Part shown: piece after piece, positions 25,670 through 34,435 of the stretch
How the letters are laid out: the number at the start of each line of letters is the position of its first letter
Numbering within the stretch: position 1 is the stretch's first letter
Origin: Streptomyces sp. HD
Lineage (GTDB): Bacteria > Actinomycetota > Actinomycetes > Streptomycetales > Streptomycetaceae
DNA: 64,000 bases
Direction: 5' to 3'
Assembly: GCF_028369295.1 (NCBI RefSeq)
Contig: NZ_JAQMYP010000045.1
Coordinates: 1-64,000, forward strand
Position numbers and translations under genes: made by a program
Notes under the pieces: generated by a model
Seen by the model: the letters and a program-made list of their open reading frames with translations, nothing else
What the model was told of the DNA's origin: nothing
Databases searched by the model: none

Positions 25670-26668
25670 ATGACGCAGTCACTCGCCCCCGCCCCGGTCC
25701 TGCACACCCCGAGTCCCAGCCGGACCCGCCGCGCGCTGCGGGCCGTCGCCATCGTCTCGTGCGTGCCGTATCTCTCGCTCAAGATCGCCTGGGTCGCCGG
25801 GAGCCACGTCGGGATTCCCGAGGACAGCGGACTGCTGGACCACCGGGTCTCCATGGCGGTGGTCAACAGCGTCTCCGTGCTGCTGGACAGTGCCGTGATC
25901 GTGCTCGCGCTGGTGCTGACCAGGCCCTGGGGGCTCAGGGTGCCCGCGTGGCTGCTCGCGTTCCCGGTGTGGGTCGCCACCGGGCTGCTCACTCCGATCA
26001 TGGCCGGGTTTCCGCTGCAGCTCGTGGTGCGGGCCTTCGGGGGCAGCACGCGGACGAGCGCGGGCGGTGAAGCCTTCCTGGACGAATGGGTGTTCGGGGT
26101 CGTGTACAGCGGGTTCATCGCTCAGGGGATCTCCCTGGGGGCACTGTTCGCGCTCTATGCCCGGGACCGCTGGGGACACCTGTGGCGGGGGCTGGTGTGG
26201 GAGTTGCCGGTCGGTGTCATCGGGGCCGCCCAGCGGGTGAGCGCGGTGGCCGCGGGGATCCTGGCGCTGTTCCCGCTCACCGTGCACGTGCTGTGGGCCT
26301 GCGGGGCGACGGCGGGGCTGAGCGAGGGGCGGGTGTCGGAACGGACCGGTGACTTCTACGCCCTGGAGACCGTGTACGCCCTCTTCCTCCTCGCCGCCGT
26401 CACCGGTGGCTGCATGCTCGCCTTCCGCCTGGGCCGCGCCCTGCCCGTGAAGGTACCGCTCGCCCTGGCCTGGGTCGGCTCGGGTGCCGTCACCTGCTGG
26501 GGCGGCTGGCTGTCGCTGGCCTCCCTGGGCGGCCCGGACGACATCGCCGACCGGGCCACACCGCTGATGAGCCTGACCTACGCTGGCCAGATGATCGTCG
26601 GCATCCTCGTCGCCACCGTCGGCGCCTACTTCCTGGCGGAGCGGTCCGCGGTGAAGCGGTCGACGTGA
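25670..26668 (+). CDS. Polytopic membrane protein, co-transcribed with a two-component system
   Basis: This 332-residue protein has about eight hydrophobic segments and a short N-terminal cytoplasmic tail. I do not recognise the family and see no catalytic motif. ATG 25670 has GGGAG 10 nt upstream. Its stop overlaps the next gene's GTG by 4 nt (GTGA), and that gene is a histidine kinase. It may be a sensor accessory or the protected target of the system. Confidence 0.75.
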   Translation: MTQSLAPAPVLHTPSPSRTRRALRAVAIVSCVPYLSLKIAWVAGSHVGIPEDSGLLDHRVSMAVVNSVSVLLDSAVIVLALVLTRPWGLRVPAWLLAFPVWVATGLLTPIMAGFPLQLVVRAFGGSTRTSAGGEAFLDEWVFGVVYSGFIAQGISLGALFALYARDRWGHLWRGLVWELPVGVIGAAQRVSAVAAGILALFPLTVHVLWACGATAGLSEGRVSERTGDFYALETVYALFLLAAVTGGCMLAFRLGRALPVKVPLALAWVGSGAVTCWGGWLSLASLGGPDDIADRATPLMSLTYAGQMIVGILVATVGAYFLAERSAVKRST

Positions 26669-27921
26669 GCGGACATCTCCGGCTCCTGTTCGGGCGGCGG
26701 GCGCGGCGGCGCTGGATCCATCTGATCCTCGGCGGCGCGCTCGCCATGCCCTACGTCTTCGTCGGCCAGCTCGTCGTCGGGCCCGCCACCGACTCCCGGT
26801 ATGTCTTCAACGACCTGCCCCTGCAACTCCTCTCCTTCGCCGTCGGGTTGCCCCTGGCCGCCGTCACCGCCGCCCTGTTCCCGCTGACCCGGTCCCTGGA
26901 GGCGGGTGCGGTGCGGTCGCTGTGCGGGGTCGACGCGGGGCTGCTCGCCCACGGCCCCGCACGGACGCGGGCCGCGAAGGGGCGTACGGCGGCCTGGTTC
27001 ACGCTGCATCTCGGGTTCGGCGGGATCATCTCCGGGATGTCGCTGGCGGTGCCGCCGTTCGCCGGGTTCCTGGCCGCGCTGCCGCTGATCGTGTGGCTGG
27101 GCGGTGCGGAGTTCGTCGAACTCCCCGAAGCCCTCGACCACACGTGGGTGCTGGCGCTGGCGCCGCTCGCGGGGGTGGCGACGCTGCTGGCGCTCGCCTG
27201 CTGCGCGGCGGCCGCCGGCACGCTCCTCGCCCGCTGGGCGCCCGCGCTGCTCGGGCCCGCGCCGGAGGACCGGCTCGCGGCGGCCGAGGCGCGCGCCGCC
27301 GACCTCGCCGTGCGCAACCGGCTCGCGCGCGAGCTGCACGACTCCGTGGGCCACGCCCTCAGCGCCGTCACCCTCCAGGCGAGCGCGGCCCGCCGAGTCC
27401 TCGACACCGACCCGGAGTTCGTGCGCGAGGCCCTCGCCGCGATCGAGGACACGACCCGGCGCACGGTCGGTGAACTCGACGCCGTGCTCGGCGTGTTGAG
27501 GGACGGCGACGCTCCCGGTACGGCCCCGGCGCCCACCCTCGGCGGCGACCTCGACTGTCTCCTGCGCCGCACCCGGGCGGGCGGGACACGGGTGACGGCC
27601 ACGGTGGGCATCGACCCCGAGGCGCTGCCGCCGGTGCTGTCCCGCGAGGCCTACCGCATCGTGCAGGAGGGGCTGAGCAACGCCCTGAGGCACGCCGGTG
27701 AGCGGGTGACGGTGACCCTGCGGATCGAGGCCGCCGACGGGCAGCTGGCGATCACCGTGGAGAACCCGCTGGACCACGCCCCCGTCTGTCGCCCCGGCGG
27801 CGGCCACGGCCTGCGCGGCATCGCCGACCGGGCCCGACTGCTGGGCGGGACGACGGAGGCCGGCCCCGCACCGGGGATGTGGCGGCTGCATGTACGACTG
27901 CCCCTGAAGGGACCCGCATGA
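26665..27921 (+). CDS. NarL-type sensor histidine kinase
   Basis: This 418-residue kinase has about five N-terminal membrane segments (residues 18-190), a HisKA_3 domain with H225 in LARELHDSVGHALSAVTLQ, and a HATPase domain (AYRIVQEGLSNALRHA; GGHGLRGIADRARLLGG). GTG 26665 overlaps the membrane protein's stop, and its own stop overlaps the regulator's ATG (ATGA). The three genes are therefore a tightly coupled operon. The signal is unknown. Confidence 0.93.
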   Translation: MSGHLRLLFGRRARRRWIHLILGGALAMPYVFVGQLVVGPATDSRYVFNDLPLQLLSFAVGLPLAAVTAALFPLTRSLEAGAVRSLCGVDAGLLAHGPARTRAAKGRTAAWFTLHLGFGGIISGMSLAVPPFAGFLAALPLIVWLGGAEFVELPEALDHTWVLALAPLAGVATLLALACCAAAAGTLLARWAPALLGPAPEDRLAAAEARAADLAVRNRLARELHDSVGHALSAVTLQASAARRVLDTDPEFVREALAAIEDTTRRTVGELDAVLGVLRDGDAPGTAPAPTLGGDLDCLLRRTRAGGTRVTATVGIDPEALPPVLSREAYRIVQEGLSNALRHAGERVTVTLRIEAADGQLAITVENPLDHAPVCRPGGGHGLRGIADRARLLGGTTEAGPAPGMWRLHVRLPLKGPA

Positions 27922-28568
27922 CGATCCGGATCGTCCTCGCCGACGACGAACGCATGGTGCGCAGCGCCCTGCGCGCCATCCTCTCCGCCGAGCCGGACAT
28001 GGAGGTGGTCGGCGAGGCGGCCACCGGCGCCGAGGCCGTGACCGTCGTACGGGACCGGCGCCCGGATGTCGTCCTCATGGACGTCCGGATGCCCGAGATC
28101 GACGGTATCCGGGCCACCGAGCAGATCCTCGGCACGCTCGACGATCCGCCCCGCATCGTCGTCGTCACGACCTTCGAGAACGACTCCTATGTCTACGACG
28201 CCCTGCGCGCCGGAGCCGCCGGGTTCCTGCTGAAGCGGGCGGACGCCGACGCGCTCGTGCAGGCGGTACGGCTGGTCGCGCGCTCCGACACCCTGCTGTT
28301 CCCGTCGGCCGTCCGGAACCTCGCCGCCGAGCACGCGCGCGCGTACCCGGCACCGCCACCCTGGGTGGCGCGGCTCACGGGACGTGAGAGCGAGGTGCTG
28401 AGGCTGATGGCGCGGGGTCTGACCAACGCGGAGATCGCCCGGCGCATGGAGGTCGGTCCGGCCACCGTGAAGTCGCATGTGGCGGCGGTCCTGGCGAAGA
28501 CCGGCACCCGGGACCGCACCCAGGCGGTGATCGCCGCGTACGAGGCGGGCTTCATGAACAGTCGATGA
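27918..28568 (+). CDS. NarL/FixJ-family response regulator
   Basis: This 216-residue regulator has phospho-acceptor D55 in VVLMDVRMPEIDG, the acidic pocket ADDE and lysine in GFLLKRADAD. A LuxR helix-turn-helix follows (LTGRESEVLRLMARGLTNAEIARRMEVGPATVKSHVAAVLAKT). It is coupled to the kinase by a 4-nt overlap. The 55-bp gap to the penicillin-binding protein gene makes that gene a possible target. Confidence 0.93.
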   Translation: MTIRIVLADDERMVRSALRAILSAEPDMEVVGEAATGAEAVTVVRDRRPDVVLMDVRMPEIDGIRATEQILGTLDDPPRIVVVTTFENDSYVYDALRAGAAGFLLKRADADALVQAVRLVARSDTLLFPSAVRNLAAEHARAYPAPPPWVARLTGRESEVLRLMARGLTNAEIARRMEVGPATVKSHVAAVLAKTGTRDRTQAVIAAYEAGFMNSR

Positions 28569-28623
28569 GAAAACGGGGCGCAAGGGAACGATTGCCCTCA
28601 TCCCGCTCGTCTCCTCGGGTGGG

Positions 28624-30066
28624 ATGAACAAGACGATCAGGCGGGTGTCCGTCTTCGTGCTGCTGCTGGTGTTCGCTCTGCTGGTCAGGGCGACATGGGT
28701 GCAGTTCTACGACGGCCAGGCACTCGCGGACGACAAGGACAACCGGCGGAACACGATCGCGCTGTACAGCGAGCCGCTCGGCAACATCGTCGTGGGCGGC
28801 AAGTCGGTCACCGGCTCGGCGCGCACCAAGAACGGCGACCTCGCGTACAAGCGGACGTACACGGACGGCTCGCTGTACGCGGCGGTCACCGGCTACAGCT
28901 CACAGGCGTACGGCGCCACGCAGCTGGAGGGCGTCTACCGCGATCTGCTGGACGGCACCGACAACCGTCTGAAGAGCGTGCTGGACACGGTCACCAACAA
29001 GCGGTCGGCCCCCGGCAACGTGATCACGACGATCGACCCGGACGTGCAGAAGGCCGCGTACGACGCGCTCGGCGACAAGAAGGGCGCCGCCGTCGCGATC
29101 GACCCCGGCACCGGGAAGATCCTGGCGACCGTCTCCACTCCGTCGTACGACCCGTCGCGGATCACCACGGGCGACTCGGACGCCTGGACGCAGCTGACCA
29201 AGGACTCCGACAAGCCGATGACGAACCGCGCGCTGCGCCAGCCGCTGCCGCCGGGTTCGACGTTCAAGCTGGTCGTCGCGGCGGCCGCGCTGGAGGACGG
29301 GCTGTACAAGTCGGTGGACGACAAGACGGTCAGCCCGAACCCCTACGACCTGCCCCAGTCGAGCAGCCGGCTGACGAACGAGAACCCGTCCGCCCCCTGT
29401 GAGAACGCCTCGATCCGGGTCGCGCTGCAGTACTCCTGCAACAACGTCTTCGGCAAGATGGCCGTCGACCTGGGCCAGGACAAGGTACGGGCGACGGCCG
29501 AGAAGTTCGGCTTCAACGACGAGTCGCAGGACGTGCCGGTGCGGGCGTACACCAGCGTGTACCCCTCCGGCATGGACAAGGCGCAGACGGCCCTGTCCGG
29601 CATCGGCCAGTTCGACGTCACCGCGACCCCGCTGCAGATGGCCATGGTGTCGGCTGCCATAGCCAACGGCGGCAAGCTGGTCTCACCGCACATGGTGTCG
29701 CAGATCACCAACAGCAGCGGGGATGTGCTGGAGAACTACGACGACCGGGCCGACACCAAGGAGATCGTCAGCTCGTCCACCGCCGAGCAGCTCCAGTCGG
29801 CGATGCAGACGGTCGTCGAGGAGGGCACGGGCACGAACGCCCAGATCTCGGGCGCGACGGTGGGCGGCAAGACGGGCACGGCCCAGCACGGCGAGAAGAA
29901 CAGCAAGACGCCGTACGCCTGGTTCACGTCGTACGGCAAGGCCGACGGCAAGGAGGTCGCCGTGGCGGTACTGGTCGAACAGTCGGACGCGGCACGGTCG
30001 GAGGTCAGCGGTAACGGCCTGGCGGCGCCGGTGGCCAAGGCGGTGATGGAGGCGGCGCTGAAGTAG
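28624..30066 (+). CDS. Penicillin-binding protein, class B-like transpeptidase
   Basis: This 480-residue protein is anchored by one N-terminal membrane helix (VFVLLLVFALLV), with its body outside the membrane. The transpeptidase motifs are complete: S212-TFK (PPGSTFKL), S-x-N in YSCNN, and KTGTA. The region before it matches the short pedestal of PBPA/FtsI-like actinobacterial enzymes; there is no glycosyltransferase domain. It should cross-link peptidoglycan. ATG 28624 follows GGGTGGG. It lies directly downstream of a two-component operon. Confidence 0.93.
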   Translation: MNKTIRRVSVFVLLLVFALLVRATWVQFYDGQALADDKDNRRNTIALYSEPLGNIVVGGKSVTGSARTKNGDLAYKRTYTDGSLYAAVTGYSSQAYGATQLEGVYRDLLDGTDNRLKSVLDTVTNKRSAPGNVITTIDPDVQKAAYDALGDKKGAAVAIDPGTGKILATVSTPSYDPSRITTGDSDAWTQLTKDSDKPMTNRALRQPLPPGSTFKLVVAAAALEDGLYKSVDDKTVSPNPYDLPQSSSRLTNENPSAPCENASIRVALQYSCNNVFGKMAVDLGQDKVRATAEKFGFNDESQDVPVRAYTSVYPSGMDKAQTALSGIGQFDVTATPLQMAMVSAAIANGGKLVSPHMVSQITNSSGDVLENYDDRADTKEIVSSSTAEQLQSAMQTVVEEGTGTNAQISGATVGGKTGTAQHGEKNSKTPYAWFTSYGKADGKEVAVAVLVEQSDAARSEVSGNGLAAPVAKAVMEAALK

Positions 30067-30074
30067 CGCCCCTC

Positions 30075-30102
30075 CGCCCCGCGCCCGAAGGGGCGCGGGG
30101 CG
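30075..30102. terminator. Strong bidirectional hairpin
   Basis: CGCCCCGCGCCC-GAAG-GGGCGCGGGGCG: a perfect 12-bp stem with a GAAG loop between the convergent PBP and NCS2 genes. The right half runs into a divergent copy of the dispersed repeat (GCGCGACCAGCCACG-type end near 30131-30145). Confidence 0.8.
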
Positions 30103-30174
30103 GTATCGATTTGCGGCTCCGCCGCGCGGGCGCGACCAGCCACGTCGAAACGCGCACTGGCCGCGCAGCGTCCC

Positions 30175-31626
30175 TCACTTCACGCCCAGGACCTGCTCGA
30201 TCGGGTTGATGGCGAAGTACACCAGGAACAGCACCGACGTGCCCCACATCAGCCAGTGGATCTCCTTCGCCTTGCCGAGCACCGCCTTGATGACGACGTA
30301 CGCGACGAAACCCGCCCCGATGCCATTGGTTATCGAGTAGGTGAACGGCATGACGGCGATCGTCAGGAAGGCCGGGATGGCGATCTCGTACTTGTCCCAG
30401 TCGATGTGCTTGACCTGGGTCATCATCAGGAACCCGACGGCGACCAGGGCGGGTGCGGCCGCCTGGAGCGGCACGATCGTGAGCAGCGGGGTCAGGAACA
30501 GGGCGAGTCCGAACAGGCCGCCGGTGATCAGGTTGGAGAAGCCTGTGCGCGCGCCTTCGCCGACGCCCGCCGCCGACTCGATGTAGGAGGTCGCGGAGGA
30601 CGACGAGGCCGCACCGCCGGCGGCCGCCGCGGCGCCGTCGATCAGCAGCACCCGGCCGAGGCCCGGCACCTTGCCCTGCTCGTCCAGCAGGCCGGCCTCC
30701 GCGCTGATGCCGACGACCGTGCCCATGGTGTCGAAGAAGTCGGACAGCACCAGGGTGAAGATCAGCAGGACGACGGTGATGGCGGTGGTCTCACCGAACG
30801 CACCGAAGAGACTGAAGTCTCCGATGAGTCCGAAGTCCGGGGTGTCGACGACCTGGTCGGGCCAGGCCGGCGTGGTCAGTCCCCAGGCCTTTATGTCGGC
30901 GACGGAGTTGATGATCATCGCGACGACCGTCATGGTCACGATGCTGATCAGGATCGCGCCCTTCACCTTGCGGGCGAGCAGCGCGATCGTCAGCAGAACT
31001 CCGAGACAGAACACGAGCATCGGCCACCCGGCGAGCTGACCGGTGCCGCCCAGCTGAACCGGCACGGTGGTGTTCGCGGCGTCCGGGATCCGGCTGACGA
31101 ATCCGGCGTCGACAAAGCCGATGAAGGCGATGAACAGGCCGATACCGACACTGATCGCCTGCTTCAGCGGTTGCGGGATGGCATGCATCACGGCCTCGCG
31201 CAGACCGGTGACCACGAGCGCACAGATCAGCAGGCCTTCGAGGACGACCAGCCCCATCGCGTCGTCCCAGGCCATCAGCGGGGCGATCTGGAAGGCGACG
31301 ACGGCGTTCAGACCGAGGCCCGCGGCGAGTGCGAGCGGCAGGTTGCCGCCGACGCCCATGATGATCGTCATGACCGCGGCCACCAGAGCGGTGGCGGTGG
31401 TGAGCTGGACGGCATCCAACTGGTCGCCGAACTTGTCCTTCGCGCTCCCGAGGATGATGGGATTCAGGACAAGGATGTAGGCCATCGTGAAGAACGTGGC
31501 GAAGCCGCCGCGTATCTCACGGGTGAAGGTGGACCCCCGCTCGGAGATCTTGAAGAACCTGTCGACGCTGTTCACACCCGGCGGTGCGGCACTTGGCCGG
31601 TCGGTCACCTTCTGGGAATCGGACAT
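30175..31626 (-). CDS. NCS2-family purine permease (AzgA type)
   Basis: This 483-residue integral membrane protein is of the guanine/hypoxanthine AzgA group. Family signatures are GGFATFFTMAYILVLNP near residue 45, LPLALAAGLGLNAVVAFQ, SDFFDTMGTVVGISAEAG and SSATSYIESAAGVGEGARTGFSNL, with about 12-14 membrane segments. ATG 31626 has AGGAG 10 nt upstream. It imports purine bases by proton symport. I looked for a purine riboswitch in the leader and saw none. Confidence 0.93.
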   Translation of the reverse strand: MSDSQKVTDRPSAAPPGVNSVDRFFKISERGSTFTREIRGGFATFFTMAYILVLNPIILGSAKDKFGDQLDAVQLTTATALVAAVMTIIMGVGGNLPLALAAGLGLNAVVAFQIAPLMAWDDAMGLVVLEGLLICALVVTGLREAVMHAIPQPLKQAISVGIGLFIAFIGFVDAGFVSRIPDAANTTVPVQLGGTGQLAGWPMLVFCLGVLLTIALLARKVKGAILISIVTMTVVAMIINSVADIKAWGLTTPAWPDQVVDTPDFGLIGDFSLFGAFGETTAITVVLLIFTLVLSDFFDTMGTVVGISAEAGLLDEQGKVPGLGRVLLIDGAAAAAGGAASSSSATSYIESAAGVGEGARTGFSNLITGGLFGLALFLTPLLTIVPLQAAAPALVAVGFLMMTQVKHIDWDKYEIAIPAFLTIAVMPFTYSITNGIGAGFVAYVVIKAVLGKAKEIHWLMWGTSVLFLVYFAINPIEQVLGVK

Positions 31627-31876
31627 GGCGGGTCGCTCCTTGCTGCCTGACTGATCGGTGTGCGGATGCTGGCTGGATTGTTCCCCTGTTGAACCCGTTT
31701 CAGGTTTTCCCCGTGTTACGGAATCAGGGCTGCTCACCGTACGACCTGCCACACCTTGTTCGAAGCCTCGTACGAACCAAGCAGTCGATCACTGCTACGC
31801 TTCCGCATCTCGTCCGGATGATCTCCGAATGAGCACATGTCATACACGTGGCACGCACAGCTGGGAGGGGTCATCC

Positions 31877-32446
31877 GTGGGCACGGTCGTCGACGACGCC
31901 GCCTCCGTGGAGTTCCACGCCTTCTTCGACCGGCACTATGCCGAACTGGCGCGCCTGGCCCATCTGCTGACGGGTGAGGCGGACGCCGCCGACGATCTGG
32001 CGGCGGACGCGTTGCTGGCGCTGTGGCACCGCTGGGACCGGGTGCGCGCGGCCGACCATCCGGTGGCGTACGCGCGCGGGGTCGTCGCCAATCTGGCCCG
32101 CACGAAGATCCGCAGCGCGGTCCGGGAGCGGCGGCGCATCGCCCTGTTCTGGTCGCAGCGCGAGGAGAAGACCGAGAACCCTGATGTCGCGGGCGTCGTC
32201 GACGTCCAGGAGGCGTTGCGTAGACTTCCGTTCCGCAAACGCGCCTGTGTGGTGCTGCGGCACGCCTTCGACCTGTCCGAGAAGGACACCGCGCTCGCAC
32301 TGGGTGTCTCGGTCGGTACGGTGAAGAGCCAGACCTCCAAGGGGATGGCCGAGCTGCAGCGGCTGCTCGGGGCCCAGGGAGCTCCGCTCAAGGTGCATGC
32401 GGCCGCCATGGCTCGCGCCGGGAACGCCGGAGGAAGGAACCGATGA
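31877..32446 (+). CDS. SigE-family ECF-like sigma factor
   Basis: This 189-residue sigma factor of the actinobacterial SigE-family type has region 2 (FHAFFDRHYAELARLAHLLTGEADAADDLAADALLALWHRW) and region 4 (LPFRKRACVVLRHAFDLSEKDTALALGVSVGTVKSQTSKGM). GTG 31877 is set by a GGGAGGGG site 7 nt upstream; the frame is open further upstream but not conserved. Its stop overlaps the next gene's ATG. Its targets are unknown; the pectate lyase 0.9 kb downstream is a candidate. Confidence 0.92.
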   Translation: MGTVVDDAASVEFHAFFDRHYAELARLAHLLTGEADAADDLAADALLALWHRWDRVRAADHPVAYARGVVANLARTKIRSAVRERRRIALFWSQREEKTENPDVAGVVDVQEALRRLPFRKRACVVLRHAFDLSEKDTALALGVSVGTVKSQTSKGMAELQRLLGAQGAPLKVHAAAMARAGNAGGRNR

Positions 32447-33288
32447 TGCGGCGGGACGTGCACGACGAACTGCGCGCCCGGCTGCACGAGGCGGCCGAGG
32501 CGCACCAACCCGACCGCGCGCGGATCCTGGCCCGCGTCGAGCGCGGTATGGCCGAGCAGACCCGCCCCGACCACCGGGCGACCCGTCCGCCCGTCTACGG
32601 CTGGTTCCGGGTGGTGACCGCGACGGCCGCGGTGGCCGGCGTACTCGCGGTCGGCGGTTACGCGGTGGCGTCCGCCGTGAAGGAGGACACCCCGCAGCAG
32701 ACGGTGGCGACCTCGCCGACGCCCACGCCGACGCCCGACGCGACGAGCCGTGCGCCGGTCCCGCCGGTGAGCCCGAAGCCGAAGCCCACGCCGGAGTCAG
32801 GCAAGAAGACCGGGCCCCCGTCGCAGCCGCCCGCGAACCCTCTGCCGCCCACCGCCGAGGGCAAGGAGGACGGCCCCCTGTGGTCGGACGGCTCGGTGGA
32901 CCCGCACAGCAACGACTTCTGGGCGCAGAGCAACCTGACCCTCAAGGCGAGTGAGCGACTCACCGCGCTCACCGTGCAGCTGAAGGTCGCGCAGACCGGC
33001 GGGGTCACCTCCACCGGAGCCTGGCGCTCGCTGCCGGAGGGCGACTTCACGCTGACGGTCGAGGAGAAGGACGGCTTCGTCGTCTACACCTGGGTACTCA
33101 AGGAGGGCCGTACGGTCCGCGAGGGCGAGTGGGTGTTCGCGGGGCAGTACGACCATGAGCGCGGCGGCCGGGACGCCAGGAACGACCGCTATGCGATGAC
33201 GGCCACGGCGGGCGGCGAACAGCTGTCCGTGGCGGGTGACTTCGCGGGCCACGACGACAACTCCGGTACAGACGCAGGGGATTCGTAA
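32443..33288 (+). CDS. Single-pass membrane protein, probable sigma-factor partner
   Basis: This 281-residue protein has a cytoplasmic N-terminal part (about 55 residues), one membrane helix (VVTATAAVAGVLAVGGYAVASAV) and a Pro/Thr/Lys-rich linker of about 60 residues. An extracytoplasmic beta-rich domain follows (NDFWAQSNLTLKASERL; GDFTLTVEEKDGFVVYTWVL). It is translationally coupled to the SigE-family factor by an ATGA overlap and has the topology of a membrane anti-sigma factor, but I see no recognised anti-sigma motif. An envelope- or glycan-sensing role is inference. Confidence 0.75.
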   Translation: MMRRDVHDELRARLHEAAEAHQPDRARILARVERGMAEQTRPDHRATRPPVYGWFRVVTATAAVAGVLAVGGYAVASAVKEDTPQQTVATSPTPTPTPDATSRAPVPPVSPKPKPTPESGKKTGPPSQPPANPLPPTAEGKEDGPLWSDGSVDPHSNDFWAQSNLTLKASERLTALTVQLKVAQTGGVTSTGAWRSLPEGDFTLTVEEKDGFVVYTWVLKEGRTVREGEWVFAGQYDHERGGRDARNDRYAMTATAGGEQLSVAGDFAGHDDNSGTDAGDS

Positions 33289-33321
33289 GAAAACCCGGAA
33301 GACCCGGCAACCCTTCCTTCA

Positions 33322-33357
33322 CCTGGGGGCGACCAAGAGTCGCAAGGATCCCCCAGG
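33322..33357. promoter_or_regulatory. Composite hairpin in pectate lyase leader
   Basis: CCTGGGGG (33322-33329) pairs with CCCCCAGG (33350-33357); inside it GCGAC pairs with GTCGC, giving a long interrupted stem. It ends 14 bp before the PL3 lyase ATG. It could be the terminator of the sigma operon or an RNA control of the lyase. No known riboswitch class was recognised. Confidence 0.5.
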
Positions 33358-33371
33358 CAAGGATTTGGGTA

Positions 33372-34202
33372 ATGACAGCACGAGCCGAACAGCGCGTCAG
33401 CCACCGCCGCAAGGTCACGAAGCGACGGGCGCTGATCGCCGGAGCCTGCGCCCTCGGCATCACAGGTGCGGCGATCGTCACCACGACGCTCATGTCCACC
33501 GCCGGTGCTGCCGCGTCCTGGCCCACGCCCAACGGCAGCAAGCCGGTGTCCAGGACGATCCCGGTGTCGGGCACCTACGACGGCAGGATGGCGAAGTTCT
33601 ACGGCACCGGTGACCTGGGCGGGAGCGGCCAGGAGGAGGGCCAGGACCCGATCTTCGAGCTGGCCGACGGCGCGGTCCTGAAGAACGTCGTCATCGGCAC
33701 CCCGGCAGCGGACGGCGTCCACTGCAAGGGCTCCTGCACCCTGCAGAACGTGTGGTGGCTGGACGTCGGCGAGGACGCCGCCACCTTCAAGGGCAAGTCG
33801 TCCTCGGCGGTGTACACGGTGTACGGCGGCGGCGCGAGAAACGCCGACGACAAGGTGCTCCAGTTCAACGGCGCGGGCAAGCTGGTCGTCTCCGAGTTCC
33901 AGGTGGAGAACTTCGGCAAGCTGGTGCGCTCCTGCGGCAACTGCTCCACCCAGTTCAAGCGCACGATCACCATCAACGACGTGCACGTCACCGCGCCCGG
34001 CAAGTCGATCGTCGGCATCAACTCCAACTACGGCGACACGGCAGCGCTGCGCAAGATCCGTGTCCACGGCGACAGCGGCAAGAAGATCAAGACCTGCACC
34101 CGCTTCGAGGGCAACAGCAACGGCAAGGAGCCGAAGGAGCTCGGCAGCGGACCGGACGGAACGGCCTGCAAGTTCTCGGCGTCCGACATCGCCTACCAGT
34201 GA
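33372..34202 (+). CDS. Secreted pectate lyase, PL3 family
   Basis: This 276-residue extracellular enzyme has a signal peptide with a basic n-region (SHRRKVTKRRA) and cleavage after about residue 47 (TAGAAAS). The parallel beta-helix carries the PL3 landmarks DGVHCKGSCTLQNVWWLDVGEDAATFKG, VLQFNGAGKLVVSEFQVENFGKLVRSCGNC and a C-terminal TRFEGNSNGKEP. It cleaves polygalacturonate by calcium-dependent beta-elimination. Starts at ATG 33372 with AAGGAT 6 nt upstream. It is the first gene of the pectin region and lies downstream of a sigma/anti-sigma-like pair. Confidence 0.93.
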   Translation: MTARAEQRVSHRRKVTKRRALIAGACALGITGAAIVTTTLMSTAGAAASWPTPNGSKPVSRTIPVSGTYDGRMAKFYGTGDLGGSGQEEGQDPIFELADGAVLKNVVIGTPAADGVHCKGSCTLQNVWWLDVGEDAATFKGKSSSAVYTVYGGGARNADDKVLQFNGAGKLVVSEFQVENFGKLVRSCGNCSTQFKRTITINDVHVTAPGKSIVGINSNYGDTAALRKIRVHGDSGKKIKTCTRFEGNSNGKEPKELGSGPDGTACKFSASDIAYQ

Positions 34203-34360
34203 GTGGTTCCCGCCGGGAAACAACCACATGTTCATGTTCAACGTCCCTAGTAATGCACGGCAGACGGACACCCCCACCTCGTTCGACTGTCCGGACCTGC
34301 TGACCTGAGCCCCCCTCGGTCAGCGGCGCCGGCCGGAGCCCCCCTCGGGCCGGCAAGGAG

Positions 34361-34392
34361 AACGCCCCGCCAGTGACGACCGGCGGGGCGTT
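34361..34392. terminator. Rho-independent-type terminator
   Basis: AACGCCCCGCC (34361-34371) pairs with GGCGGGGCGTT (34382-34392) across a 10-nt loop, followed by TTCTTCTT. It separates the plus-strand PL3 lyase from the convergent lyase pseudogene and could serve both. Confidence 0.8.
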
Positions 34393-34435
34393 TCTTCTTG
34401 GCACGGAAGACCGGGAGCCGTCCGTAGGGCCTGTC

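Noticed and set aside
31627..31876. Purine riboswitch before the NCS2 permease
   Set aside because: No conserved three-way junction pattern or terminator/antiterminator pair was visible in the leader.
34203..34308. Short frame after the PL3 lyase stop (EWFPPGNNHMFMFNV ... DCPDLLT)
   Set aside because: It is in a different frame from the lyase, has no start of its own and is not a recognisable continuation of PL3, whose C-terminus is already complete. It could be debris, but this cannot be supported.
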